From positions 1,488,001 to 1,552,000 of the forward strand of contig OZ246956.1 of NCBI GenBank assembly GCA_965232105.1: a stretch of DNA of 64,000 nucleotides. Reading direction: 5' to 3'. The notes under the pieces are model-generated. The model was not told where the DNA came from. It saw only the letters and a program-made list of their open reading frames with translations, and ran no database searches. Of this stretch, positions 1 to 8,161 are shown in pieces. The translations under genes were made by a program, and so were the position numbers. The stretch comes from Multivorans sp965232105. Its GTDB lineage: Bacteria > Acidobacteriota > Thermoanaerobaculia > Multivoradales > Multivoraceae. Numbering within the stretch: position 1 is the stretch's first letter; each line of letters opens with the position of its first letter.

Positions 1-337
1 TCGCGCTCGGCGAACCGGAGATACCGGAGAACAGCATGGTCGACAGGATGACGACCAGACCGAGACCGCCGGGCAGGCGGCCCACGAACTGCATCGCCAT
101 GTCGACGATCCGGCGTGCCATGCCGCCGTGCGAGATGAGCGCTCCAGCGAGGACGAACAATGGCACGGCGAGCAGCGGGAAGGAATCGAGACCCGCCAGG
201 AACTTCTGCGGCATCACGATCAGGAACTCGGGCGAGCTGTAGAGCAGGCCCACCATCGCCGCGAGCGCCAGCGCGACGGCCACCGGCACGCCGAGCAGCA
301 GTGCCGCGACCAGGGTCAGGATGACCAGGATTCCCAT
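1..337 (-). CDS. dctM: TRAP transporter large permease (DctM), N-terminal part
   Basis: Large membrane subunit of a tripartite ATP-independent periplasmic (TRAP) transporter, which imports organic or amino acids using an ion gradient. The minus strand reads MGILVILTLVAALLLGVPVA, then further hydrophobic segments, FPLLAVPLFVLAGALISHGG and LPGGLGLVVILSTMLFSGIS, all typical of the DctM N-terminus. Only about 112 residues are in the window; the rest lies beyond the left edge. It is the last gene seen in a minus-strand run and lies 84 bases after dctQ. No substrate-binding DctP gene is visible here, so it is probably outside the window. Substrate is inferred from neighbours only. Confidence 0.9.
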   Translation of the reverse strand, partial: MGILVILTLVAALLLGVPVAVALALAAMVGLLYSSPEFLIVMPQKFLAGLDSFPLLAVPLFVLAGALISHGGMARRIVDMAMQFVGRLPGGLGLVVILSTMLFSGISGSPSA

Positions 338-421
338 CGGCGCCGGCGTCCTACTCCGCTCCGGACGCCAGGAACCCGGGTGGCGCGCGCCGCGCCACCC
401 GTGAACCAGTCCGTGTGCCCG

Positions 422-904
422 TCAGCGGGCGCACGGATGGAACTCCCGGCGCCAGTTGATGAGCACGTAGTAGAGGGTCAGCGTGCTGCCGACGAAGGCG
501 GAGGAGTAGGGGATCGCCATCGACATGCGGGTCGCGGGCGCGAGCATGTCGTGGACCTCGATGGCGAAACGCAGGGACTGGTAGGCGAAGACGGCGAGGA
601 ACAGCGCCGTGCTCGCCGCGACCAGGGTCCCGATCATCCGCTGAGCGGCCGGCGGGGTCCGGTCGACCAGGAAACGGAGGGCGAAGTGGGCGCCCGTCTT
701 CATCGCATAGGCGGTGGAGAGCGCGGCGAGCCACATCAGGAGGAAGCGGGCCAGCTCCTCGGACCAGGAGAGGGACGCTTCGAGCACATAGCGGAAGACG
801 ACCTGGGAGAAGGTCACCGCGACCAGCGCCACCAGGATCGCGCTGACCGCCACCTCGAGCGGGTGGCGGACCAGGCTCCGGGCAATGGCGGCGAGGCGCT
901 TCAA
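422..904 (-). CDS. dctQ: TRAP transporter small permease (DctQ)
   Basis: Small membrane subunit that pairs with DctM. The protein has about 160 residues with four hydrophobic segments, including VAVSAILVALVAVTFSQVVF and the conserved SWSEELARFLLMWLAAL region that marks DctQ. I chose a TTG start at 902-904, which overlaps the TGA stop of the upstream SDR as TTGA. An ATG at 970 is also in frame but would overlap the SDR coding region by 70 bases and adds an arginine-rich, non-conserved N-terminus. Translational coupling to the SDR is likely. Family call is firm, start less so. Confidence 0.88.
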   Translation of the reverse strand: MKRLAAIARSLVRHPLEVAVSAILVALVAVTFSQVVFRYVLEASLSWSEELARFLLMWLAALSTAYAMKTGAHFALRFLVDRTPPAAQRMIGTLVAASTALFLAVFAYQSLRFAIEVHDMLAPATRMSMAIPYSSAFVGSTLTLYYVLINWRREFHPCAR

Positions 905-1647
905 TGCATGTACTGGCCGCCGTTGACGTAGAAGCTGGCGCCGGTAGTGAACTCGGCGTCGATCATGCACTCGACGATCCGGTTCACGTCCTCGAACTCA
1001 CCGAGCCTGCTCATCGGCAGGGAGCCGAGTTCCCGCGCCAGCCCCTCCTCCGTATCGAGGTCGTAGCGGTCGATCACCTCCCGGGTCCGTACCGATCCCG
1101 GCACCAGGCAGTTGACCCGGATCCGCGGCGCGAGCTCGCGCGCCAAGCACTTCGTCAGGGCGAGGATTCCACCCTTGGCGCTGCAGAAGTTCGCGCCGTT
1201 CAGGCGGCCGATCTGGCCGCAGGCGGCGGCGACGGTCACGATCGCTCCGGGCCTGTCCGGATTGTGGAAGACGTACTCCTGGCAGCAGAGGAAGTGCCCC
1301 TTCAGGTGGGCCGACTGGACGGAGTCCCACATCTCGTCGGTCAGTTCGAGGAAGGGAGCGTCACGGTTGATGCCGGCGAAGTTGATCAGGATGTCGACCC
1401 GCCCGAAGCGGTCGACCACGGCGTCGAACATGGCCCGCACCTGCTCCCGGTTGCCGACATCGGCCTGGTGCTTCATCAGCCGGTCGGGGTCGACCTGGCC
1501 GGCGATGCGGTCGAACACCGCCTGACCGCGCGCCTCGTTCAGATAGTGAATGAGGACCCGGAAGCCCTTGAGGGCGAAGTGCTCGGCTACTTCGGCGCCG
1601 AGTCCGTTCGAGGCGCCGGTGATCACGATGACTCGGTCTTCACTCAT
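901..1647 (-). CDS. Short-chain dehydrogenase/reductase-fold protein with degenerate catalytic residues
   Basis: A 248-residue classical-length SDR. The Rossmann motif TGASNGLG lies near residue 10, followed by NFAG in place of NNAG. The catalytic region reads IVTVAAACGQIG then NFCSAKGG. In a classical SDR (S-x12-Y-x3-K) the Ser falls on Ala and the Tyr on Phe; only the Lys remains. The C-terminus FTTGASFYVNGGQYMH is normal for the family. It lies 28 bases after the racemase-family gene and overlaps dctQ by 4 bases, so it belongs to the same operon. Cofactor binding looks intact, but classical hydride-transfer chemistry looks impaired; it may be a binding or regulatory SDR, or use other residues. 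Confidence 0.85.
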   Translation of the reverse strand: MSEDRVIVITGASNGLGAEVAEHFALKGFRVLIHYLNEARGQAVFDRIAGQVDPDRLMKHQADVGNREQVRAMFDAVVDRFGRVDILINFAGINRDAPFLELTDEMWDSVQSAHLKGHFLCCQEYVFHNPDRPGAIVTVAAACGQIGRLNGANFCSAKGGILALTKCLARELAPRIRVNCLVPGSVRTREVIDRYDLDTEEGLARELGSLPMSRLGEFEDVNRIVECMIDAEFTTGASFYVNGGQYMH

Positions 1648-1675
1648 TCCACGCCCACCCGTTACTCATTCCACG

Positions 1676-2746
1676 TCAGCCCTCCTGGCCGCCCCAGATG
1701 TCGCCGACGGTGAACCCGTTGGGGAAGGGATCCTCCGGATCGACGACGTACTGGGCGAAGCCGGTAATCCACGCGGCGCCCGCCAGCGTGGGCACCGCGG
1801 CGTCGACGTCGCCGACCCTTGTCTCGCGCACCATGCGCCCGGTGAACGTCGTGCCGAGGACGCCCTCGTGGACGAACTCCCGGCCGAGCGGCAGTTCGCC
1901 CTTGGCCCACATTGCCGCCATCTTCGCGCAGGTGCCCGTACCGCAGGGGGAACGGTCAAGGGCGCCGGTCCAGGTCAGCGGCTTGTCCCAGTCGAGCTTC
2001 CCGGTGGACACGATGACCGTATTGCGCCGGTGGGCGCCGGCCGTAAGCGGCGGCGCGGAGAGCTGACCGATCGTGACGCCCCGGATCTCCGGGTTCAGCG
2101 GGTGAACGGGCGGAGCCAACTGCTCCTGGCAGGCCGCCTTGATCATCTCGCCGACGCGGGCGGCCTCGGCGGCCTCATCCGGCGCCAGGGTCAGGCCGAC
2201 CTGGTCCGCGTCGGCAATGACGTAGAACATGCCGCCGTAGGCGACGTCGACCGTGACCTTGCCGAGTTCCGGGACGTCGAGCACGGCGTCGAGGTGGACG
2301 GCGAAAGCGGGCACGTTCTCGAACTCGACCCGCTTCACCTTGCCGCGTTCGACGTCGGCGCGCACCCGGATCAGGCCGGCGGGCGACTCCAGGGTGAGTT
2401 CGGTGACGGGCTCGGTATGCGGCGCCATCCCGGTTTCGATCAACACGGTGACCACGGCGATCGTGTTCGTGCCGGACATGCCGGGGTACTCGACCTGCTC
2501 CATGATCACGTAACCGGCCACCGCGTCGGGATGGGTCGGCGGCAGGATCAGGTTGCAGTTCGCCGCGGGATAGCCGCGCGGCTCGCGCAGCATCCGCAGC
2601 CGGAGTTCGTCCGCCTCGGTTTCGAGGTAGCGCATCTTCTCGAACATCGTCGCCCCGGGGACGTCGAGGACGCCGCCGACGATTACCCGCCCCGGTTCGC
2701 CGCAGACGTGCGTGTCGACGGCGTGGATCACCTGGGAGACATGCAT
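1676..2746 (-). CDS. Proline racemase family protein (hydroxyproline epimerase/dehydratase type), Ser/Cys active site
   Basis: A 356-residue member of the proline racemase superfamily, which includes proline racemase, 4-hydroxyproline 2-epimerase and trans-3-hydroxy-L-proline dehydratase. The second catalytic motif DRSPCGTGTCAKMAAM is intact. At the first motif, usually MCGH, the sequence is MSGTNT, so the first catalytic Cys is Ser. Family members with a Ser/Cys pair have, as I recall, been reported with epimerase and dehydratase activity; this is knowledge of the family, not shown here. Location beside TRAP transporter genes and an SDR fits amino-acid catabolism. Substrate cannot be fixed from sequence alone; hydroxyproline is more likely than proline. 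Confidence 0.9.
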   Translation of the reverse strand: MHVSQVIHAVDTHVCGEPGRVIVGGVLDVPGATMFEKMRYLETEADELRLRMLREPRGYPAANCNLILPPTHPDAVAGYVIMEQVEYPGMSGTNTIAVVTVLIETGMAPHTEPVTELTLESPAGLIRVRADVERGKVKRVEFENVPAFAVHLDAVLDVPELGKVTVDVAYGGMFYVIADADQVGLTLAPDEAAEAARVGEMIKAACQEQLAPPVHPLNPEIRGVTIGQLSAPPLTAGAHRRNTVIVSTGKLDWDKPLTWTGALDRSPCGTGTCAKMAAMWAKGELPLGREFVHEGVLGTTFTGRMVRETRVGDVDAAVPTLAGAAWITGFAQYVVDPEDPFPNGFTVGDIWGGQEG

Positions 2747-2805
2747 GCGGAACTCAGCCTACGGCAGCGCGAGACGATCAGCCTGAGGTGCGTTGAAGAC
2801 GCGCA

Positions 2806-3858
2806 TCAGTCGGCCATCGGGGGCAGGACGGTCATCTTCATCCAGTCCGCCGTGTTGTGGAAGTCGGCGACGACGCTTCCCGGCGGCACGAGCGCGTCGC
2901 AGGCCGCGCGCTGTTCAGAAGAGAGGCTCATGTCGAGCACCGGCAGCAGATCCTCCAGGTGCCTGAGCGTGCGCGGTCCGATCAGCGGCGCGGTGATCCC
3001 CGGCTGATCCTTGGTCCAGAGGATCGCGAACTGGGCCGGCGTCAATCCGGAGTCCGCCGCGATTTCGGCGAACTTGCGGCCGACGTCGATTCCGGCTCGC
3101 GTGACGCGGTCGGCGTAGAAGCCGCCGCGGAGAGCGGCGCGAGAGTTCTCGGGATAGTCCGAGTCGCTCAGGTAACGGCCGGCGAGCACGCCCATCGCCA
3201 TCGGCGCCCAAGTGATGATGCCGAGGCCGAGTCGCTGGCACATCGGGATCAGTTCGTTCTCGATCCGGCGGTCCAGCAGGTTGTAGGGCGGCTGTTCGCT
3301 GGCGAAGCGGGCGTAGCCCTTCAGTTCGCTCGTCATCACGGCCTCGGCGACCATCCAGGCCGGGTGCGTCGAGCAGCCGATGTAGCGGATCTTCCCGGCG
3401 CGGACCAGGTCGTCCAGCGCCCTCAGGCTCTCGTCGAACGGCATCTCGGGCGAAGGGCGGTGCAGTTGATAGAGATCGATGTAATCCGTCTGCAGCCTTC
3501 GGAGCGAGCCTTCGCAGGCACGGATCAGGTTGAGCCGCGAGTGGCCGTACTCGTTGGGGCCGATGCTGCCCGTGTAGTCCACGACACTCTCGCCCACCAC
3601 CCGGCGACCGTGGTCGACCTTGGTCGCGATCAGCAGTTCGTGGCGCCGGCCGTTTGCCTTGAGCGCCCGGCCGATGATCCGCTCGCCCTCGCCCTCGGCA
3701 TAGACCTCGCCGGTGTCGATCAGGTTGATGCCTTTGTCCATCGCGGTTTCCAGCATGCGGACGCATTCCGGCTCTGGCGTCGGGTCGGCGAAGTTGTCGC
3801 TGCCGAAGCAGAGTGGCGCGACCTTGACGCCCGTGCGTCCCAGGGTGCGGTACTCCAT
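2806..3858 (-). CDS. Aldo/keto reductase
   Basis: A 350-residue NADPH-dependent oxidoreductase of the AKR superfamily. It opens MEYRTLGRTGVKVAPLCFGS. The tetrad is visible: Asp and Tyr in INLIDTGEVYAEGEGE, Lys in IATKVDH, and His in DLYQLHRP. The C-terminal cofactor region contains IGPRTLRHLEDLL. The ATG at 3856-3858 has a GAGGAG ribosome-binding site a few bases upstream. It sits 29 bases after the M28 peptidase gene and 59 bases before the racemase gene, so it is probably cotranscribed with them. Substrate unknown. Confidence 0.92.
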   Translation of the reverse strand: MEYRTLGRTGVKVAPLCFGSDNFADPTPEPECVRMLETAMDKGINLIDTGEVYAEGEGERIIGRALKANGRRHELLIATKVDHGRRVVGESVVDYTGSIGPNEYGHSRLNLIRACEGSLRRLQTDYIDLYQLHRPSPEMPFDESLRALDDLVRAGKIRYIGCSTHPAWMVAEAVMTSELKGYARFASEQPPYNLLDRRIENELIPMCQRLGLGIITWAPMAMGVLAGRYLSDSDYPENSRAALRGGFYADRVTRAGIDVGRKFAEIAADSGLTPAQFAILWTKDQPGITAPLIGPRTLRHLEDLLPVLDMSLSSEQRAACDALVPPGSVVADFHNTADWMKMTVLPPMAD

Positions 3859-3887
3859 GCTGCTCCTCGTCCCCGGTCTCGCTGGCG

Positions 3888-5495
3888 CTACTTGTGCCAG
3901 CGCCGTCCGTTGTTCAGGCCGTCCGCGCGCGGGAACGGCCCTTCGCGCATCGCGGCATGGTAGGCGAAGCTGGCCAGGATCACCGACGCCTGCTGCAGGT
4001 CCTCGGTGATCAGGCGATCGTAGACATCCATGTTCGTGTGAAACGTCGCGTTGAAGAACTCGAGGTCGTCCTGGATGAACTGGTATCCCTGCAGACCCGC
4101 TTCGAGGAAGGCCATGTGGTCGGTGCAACAGGTGTTGCCGGGCACGATCCAGGACATCCCCAGGTCGTGGAACGGCTCCATCCAGGCCTCGAAGATCGGC
4201 CTGGATGCGTCGTTGCCCTGCAGGTACATGCCGCGGAAGCGCCCGTACCAGTCAACGTTGAAGTAGACGGAGAGGTTCGCGTGAGCGGCCGGCTTGTCGG
4301 ATGCCGCCGGGTCGCCGAAATGCTCGCGCACGTAACCGCGGGAGCCGAGCAGGCCGGCCTCCTCGGCGCCCCAGAGGGCGGCGCGGATCGTGCGTCTGGG
4401 TTCGAGGCCGGCTGCCCGCAGCAGCCGCATCGCCTCGATCACGATCGCGCAGCCGGCCGCGTTGTCCGTGGCGCCGGTGCCGGCGGGTTCCGCGTCGAGG
4501 TGGCCGCCGATCATCACGACTTCATGGGCCAGGTCGGCGCCGGGCAACTCCGCGATCACGTTGTAGTCGACCGGATCCTCGGCCCTGAGCTCGTTCCGGA
4601 CCTCGATCTCCATCTCGACCGGCGTTTCGTTGGTCAGCAGCCGCGTCATCCGGTTGTAGTGCTCCGCCGCGATGACGACCCTGGGCATCGGCGCCGGTTC
4701 GTCGAGCGGCAGCGGACCGTCGCCCGAGACGTGAACGATGCCCTTGTCCATCGGGCCGACGTTCTCGGAGCCGATTTCGACGAGGACAGCGACGCCTTGC
4801 TGTTCCAGGAACGTCTCGATGTCGCGGCGCGTCAGCTCGGGTTCAGCCTCGTCGTCGTCCGCCGACTGAGCGGGGTTGTTTCGCGGGTCGATCTCGAGGC
4901 GGGCCATCCCGCTGAGCTCCTCGTCCGAGAGCCGAACGGCCTGCGCCAGGAAGTTGGGAACCAGCACCCGCTCGGGCGAGATGAGGAGGATCGACGTCTC
5001 GATCCGTTCTCCCAGAGCGTTCAGGTCGTGCCGCGTCCGGATGGCCGACAGATCGATCGCGGCGACCGGACCGGCGACGCTGCCGTTCGTGCTCCGGGTG
5101 CCGGGCTGCGCGTAACCGATGACCGGCTGGTACTGCGGCGCCGTGATGTGAACCGACGTGAGGCGGTTCTCCCAGGCGTAGCCGAACTCGCCCCAGGGTT
5201 CGAGCGCCGCTTTGAGGCCGAAGCCCTCGAGCGTGTCCCGGGCCCAGCGGGATGCGCCGTCGTAGGAAGGCGAGTTCGCGTACCTGGGGCCGTAGAGGTC
5301 CGTCAGGACGTGGGCGAACTCCATGACCCGCGAGCGGTGGAAACCCTCGTCGCGGAGGTTGGCAACAACGGCGGCGTCGACCGTCTCGGCCGGGGCGGTC
5401 GATGGGGCGCCGCCCTGTTCGGAGGACGCGCAGGCCACGAGCATCGCAGCAAGCGCGAAGGGTACGGGCGTCCGGTTGATACCGCGCGCGATCAC
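3888..5495 (-). CDS. M28-family metallopeptidase lipoprotein
   Basis: A 535-residue exported aminopeptidase-like enzyme. The N-terminus ends in the lipobox LVAC (near residue 22), so it is probably lipid-anchored. Zinc ligands of family M28 can be traced: His and Asp in MIGGHLDAEP, bridging Asp in TGATDNAAG, the Glu pair in WGAEEAGLLGS, and a late His in NATFHTNMD. A less conserved domain with a PA-like insertion precedes the metal site. Start is GTG at 5493-5495, with a TATAGT box 11 bases upstream. It is the first gene of the minus-strand run; release of amino acids or dipeptides for the downstream TRAP system is a reasonable inference. Confidence 0.9.
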   Translation of the reverse strand: MIARGINRTPVPFALAAMLVACASSEQGGAPSTAPAETVDAAVVANLRDEGFHRSRVMEFAHVLTDLYGPRYANSPSYDGASRWARDTLEGFGLKAALEPWGEFGYAWENRLTSVHITAPQYQPVIGYAQPGTRSTNGSVAGPVAAIDLSAIRTRHDLNALGERIETSILLISPERVLVPNFLAQAVRLSDEELSGMARLEIDPRNNPAQSADDDEAEPELTRRDIETFLEQQGVAVLVEIGSENVGPMDKGIVHVSGDGPLPLDEPAPMPRVVIAAEHYNRMTRLLTNETPVEMEIEVRNELRAEDPVDYNVIAELPGADLAHEVVMIGGHLDAEPAGTGATDNAAGCAIVIEAMRLLRAAGLEPRRTIRAALWGAEEAGLLGSRGYVREHFGDPAASDKPAAHANLSVYFNVDWYGRFRGMYLQGNDASRPIFEAWMEPFHDLGMSWIVPGNTCCTDHMAFLEAGLQGYQFIQDDLEFFNATFHTNMDVYDRLITEDLQQASVILASFAYHAAMREGPFPRADGLNNGRRWHK

Positions 5496-5506
5496 TACCG
5501 TCCGGC

Positions 5507-5512
5507 ACTATA
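5507..5512 (-). promoter_or_regulatory. Candidate extended -10 box for the M28 operon
   Basis: Minus-strand TGTATAGT, an extended -10 element, lies 11 bases before the GTG start at 5495. No clear -35 is visible. The transcription start would fall about 5 bases before the start codon, giving a nearly leaderless mRNA. The gap 5496-5637 separates divergent genes. Confidence 0.5.
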
Positions 5513-5625
5513 CAGCCGGCCAGCGTTTACGGGTGGCGCCATCGGCGGTGCCCGTGAACCACTCGGTGCACCGGTCTCATCGGACTCACGGATGGCGCCC
5601 GGGCGAATCGGCCGCGGCCGCCGAC

Positions 5626-5631
5626 TACACT
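5626..5631 (+). promoter_or_regulatory. Candidate -10 box for the symporter gene
   Basis: TACACT lies six bases before the GTG at 5638, which places a predicted transcription start at or next to the start codon. No convincing -35 is seen. This is one of several TAnnnT boxes at this spacing in the window. Confidence 0.4.
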
Positions 5632-5637
5632 GCCGCC

Positions 5638-7086
5638 GTGTCAGCGATCGGCGTAGCCGTCCTCGTGTTCATCGCCGTGACCCTGGTCGTCGGCGTCAGG
5701 ACCTACGCCAGGATCGGCGGCCGGGCGACCAACTACTACGTCGCCGGCAACGCGATGCCGGTCGGGGTCGTCGGCATCACGCTTTGCGCGCAGGCGTTCG
5801 ACGCGAACGGCTCGGTGGGCAACGCGTCGCTCGTCCACTCGAGCGGATTCTGGGCCGGCGCGGTGATTCCGATCGGCCTGGCGCTCTGCCTGGTCATCGC
5901 CGGCGCCTGGTTCGCGGAACCCCTGCACCGGATGCGGCTGATGACGTTGGCCGACTTCTACCGGCGGCGGTACAGCGTCCGAACCGAGACGCTCGCCGCG
6001 GGCCTGATGCTCCTGAGCAACATCGTGCTGGTTGCCGGCAACCTCGCGGGGCTCGGCCTCCTGCTGCGGGTCGTGTTCGGACTGCCCTACCTGCCGATGC
6101 TGGTCGGCATCGCCGTCTGCATCCTCGCCTACGCGGTCTCGGGCGGTCTCCACGCGACGATCGCCACCAGCGTCCTCCAGGTCTCGATCTTCATCGTCAG
6201 CATCGTCATCGCGGTGGCCTGGCTGGGCGGCGCGCACGGCTGGGGCGTCCTCCTCGCCGCGGCGCCCGATGGCAGCATGAGCCTGAACGGACTGTTCTCC
6301 CGCGAGCACGGAGCCCTCGTCAACTGGGCGGCCCTGGGATCGCTGGCGCTTGGCGACATCGTGGCCATCGACTTCATCCAGCGGATGATCTCCGCCGATT
6401 CGGGCCGCTCGGCGAAGCGCGGTTGCTACCTCGCCGCGGGGCTGACTCTCGTGGTCGGACTCGCGGTCTCGCTGATCGGCCTGGCCGCCTTCCATTTCGA
6501 CCGGGAACCTGGCGCCTCGCTGCTGATCGACCTCGCGCTCAGCGATCTGCCGATGCTCGTCGGCGGTGCGATCCTGCTCGGGATCATCGCCGCCAGCATG
6601 TCGACCGCGAGCGGCGTCGTGCTCGACCTCGCGAACGTGATCACCCGCAACCTGGTCCAGCGGCACAGCCGGTCGCCCTGGGATGACGAGCGGATGCTCC
6701 GCTTCTCCCGCTGGATCGCCCTGCCGACGATGGCCGGCGCGGTCGTCTTCGCCTACCTGCGACCGCAGCCGGGGATTCTTCTCATCCTGGCGTTCGACAT
6801 CGTATTGGCGGGTTGTTTCGTGCCGCTGTTGCTCGGCCTGTTCTGGCGCAGGGCGAACACGACCGGCGCGCTCGCAGGCGTGATTGCCGGCAGCGCCGCG
6901 CGGCTCGTGCTTCACTTCGCCGTCACGGACGCGTACCGCGGCCTGGACACGCTGCTGGCCCCGGTGTTCAGCCTGATCGCGATGGTGGCGGTGTCGTTGA
7001 TGACACAGAAGACCCACCGGCCCCGGCACGACGAACTCAGGCGCGTCCCATCCGAACGCGACCTCGTGGCGGGTCTCGACGGCTGA
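5638..7086 (+). CDS. Sodium:solute symporter family transporter
   Basis: A 482-residue polytopic membrane protein of the SSS family. It starts VSAIGVAVLVFIAVTLVVGV, then RIGGRATNYYVAGNAMPVGV, matching the SSS pattern in which YYVAGR-like residues follow TM1. About 13 hydrophobic segments follow, including SGGLHATIATSVLQVSIFIV and the conserved SMSTASGVVLDLANVITRNL. Start is GTG at 5638; upstream in-frame sequence is not conserved in character. Divergent from the M28 operon and convergent (40-base gap) with the cyclodeaminase-family gene. Substrate cannot be read from sequence; an amino acid such as proline would fit the neighbours. Confidence 0.9.
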   Translation: MSAIGVAVLVFIAVTLVVGVRTYARIGGRATNYYVAGNAMPVGVVGITLCAQAFDANGSVGNASLVHSSGFWAGAVIPIGLALCLVIAGAWFAEPLHRMRLMTLADFYRRRYSVRTETLAAGLMLLSNIVLVAGNLAGLGLLLRVVFGLPYLPMLVGIAVCILAYAVSGGLHATIATSVLQVSIFIVSIVIAVAWLGGAHGWGVLLAAAPDGSMSLNGLFSREHGALVNWAALGSLALGDIVAIDFIQRMISADSGRSAKRGCYLAAGLTLVVGLAVSLIGLAAFHFDREPGASLLIDLALSDLPMLVGGAILLGIIAASMSTASGVVLDLANVITRNLVQRHSRSPWDDERMLRFSRWIALPTMAGAVVFAYLRPQPGILLILAFDIVLAGCFVPLLLGLFWRRANTTGALAGVIAGSAARLVLHFAVTDAYRGLDTLLAPVFSLIAMVAVSLMTQKTHRPRHDELRRVPSERDLVAGLDG

Positions 7087-7126
7087 TGGGCGGCAGCGAA
7101 CGGCTCGCCCCGACCGCGAACCGGTC

Positions 7127-8083
7127 CTAGTCCTTCAATGCCTGCCAGACTGCCTTTGCGATCTGAATGTCCTGCACTGCGACACCGGTCAGATCCGCGA
7201 TGGTGATCTCGTCCTCGTCCGAGCGTCCCGTGGCCTTGCCGGCGATGATGTCGCCCAGTTCGACGAGACCGGTTTCGGCCAGGTGGCCGCCCGCTAGCGC
7301 GTGGTGCGACTCACCGTGGTCGATGCACTGCGACAGTGAATCGACGGCACACACACCGGCTCTTGCGAACAACGCCGGGTCCAGTTCCTGCTTGCCGGGA
7401 GCATCGCTTCCCATCGCGGTGAGGTGAGTACCCGGCCGGATCCACTCGCCGCGGACAAGAGCACTCCTCGCCGCCGTGGCAGTGACGATCAGGTTGCTGT
7501 TTTCGCAGAGGTCCTGAAGGGTCTCGTCTACCTGAACGTCGAAGCCGGAATCCGACAGCTCGCTCCGGTACGCCGCCGCCTGTTCGCGGCGTCGCGCCCA
7601 GACCCGGACCCGGTTGCAATCGCGCGCATGGCGCAGGTACTGCAATTGCATGCGGGCCTGCATGCCCGCACCGACAATGCCGATGCACTCGACCACGTCG
7701 GGCGCGAGATAGCGGGCCGCAATGCAGCCCGCGATGGCGGTTCGCACATCGGTCAGGTAGCCCGAGTCGTCCAGCAAGGCCAACGTCTCGCCGGTCTCCG
7801 CCGACATGACGATCATCATTCCGTGGCCCGTGGGAAGACCGCGCGAAGCGTTCTCATAGAAGCCAGTGGCGATCTTGACGACGAAAACCTCATCGCCGTG
7901 GATTCGACCGTACTTGATGTGGCACTCACCCGGCGGTCTGTCGAATCCCAGATAACCGACGGAAGGAACCGTTGCCGCACCGCTCGACAGCGCCACGAAT
8001 CCGGCTTCGATCAACTCGATGGCGGCGGGTACGTCGAGAGCGGATCTGATCTCGTCAAGGCCCGCCGATCGCATTCCGCCCAT
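7127..8083 (-). CDS. Ornithine cyclodeaminase / mu-crystallin family protein
   Basis: A 318-residue NAD(P)-binding protein of the OCD/mu-crystallin family. Members include ornithine cyclodeaminase, alanine dehydrogenase-like enzymes and delta1-pyrroline-2-carboxylate (or ketimine) reductases. Visible are the substrate Lys and Arg regions around CHIKYGRIHGDEVFVVKIA, the motif LLDDSGYLTDVRTAIAG, the Rossmann motif IGIVGAGMQARMQLQYL, and HLTAMGSDAPGKQELDPAL. Starts at 8083 (ATG) and 8074 (ATG) are both possible; a CATAGT box abuts the first, which would favour the second for a leaderless transcript. Given the racemase-family enzyme nearby, a pyrroline-2-carboxylate reductase role is attractive but inferred. 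Confidence 0.88.
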   Translation of the reverse strand: MGGMRSAGLDEIRSALDVPAAIELIEAGFVALSSGAATVPSVGYLGFDRPPGECHIKYGRIHGDEVFVVKIATGFYENASRGLPTGHGMMIVMSAETGETLALLDDSGYLTDVRTAIAGCIAARYLAPDVVECIGIVGAGMQARMQLQYLRHARDCNRVRVWARRREQAAAYRSELSDSGFDVQVDETLQDLCENSNLIVTATAARSALVRGEWIRPGTHLTAMGSDAPGKQELDPALFARAGVCAVDSLSQCIDHGESHHALAGGHLAETGLVELGDIIAGKATGRSDEDEITIADLTGVAVQDIQIAKAVWQALKD

Positions 8084-8161
8084 ACTATGTTGGGAACGAA
8101 CAGCCCTTGTCGCGTGCGTGCCGCAAGGCCGGGCTGCCGATCCGTCACGAGTCTTTGCGCC

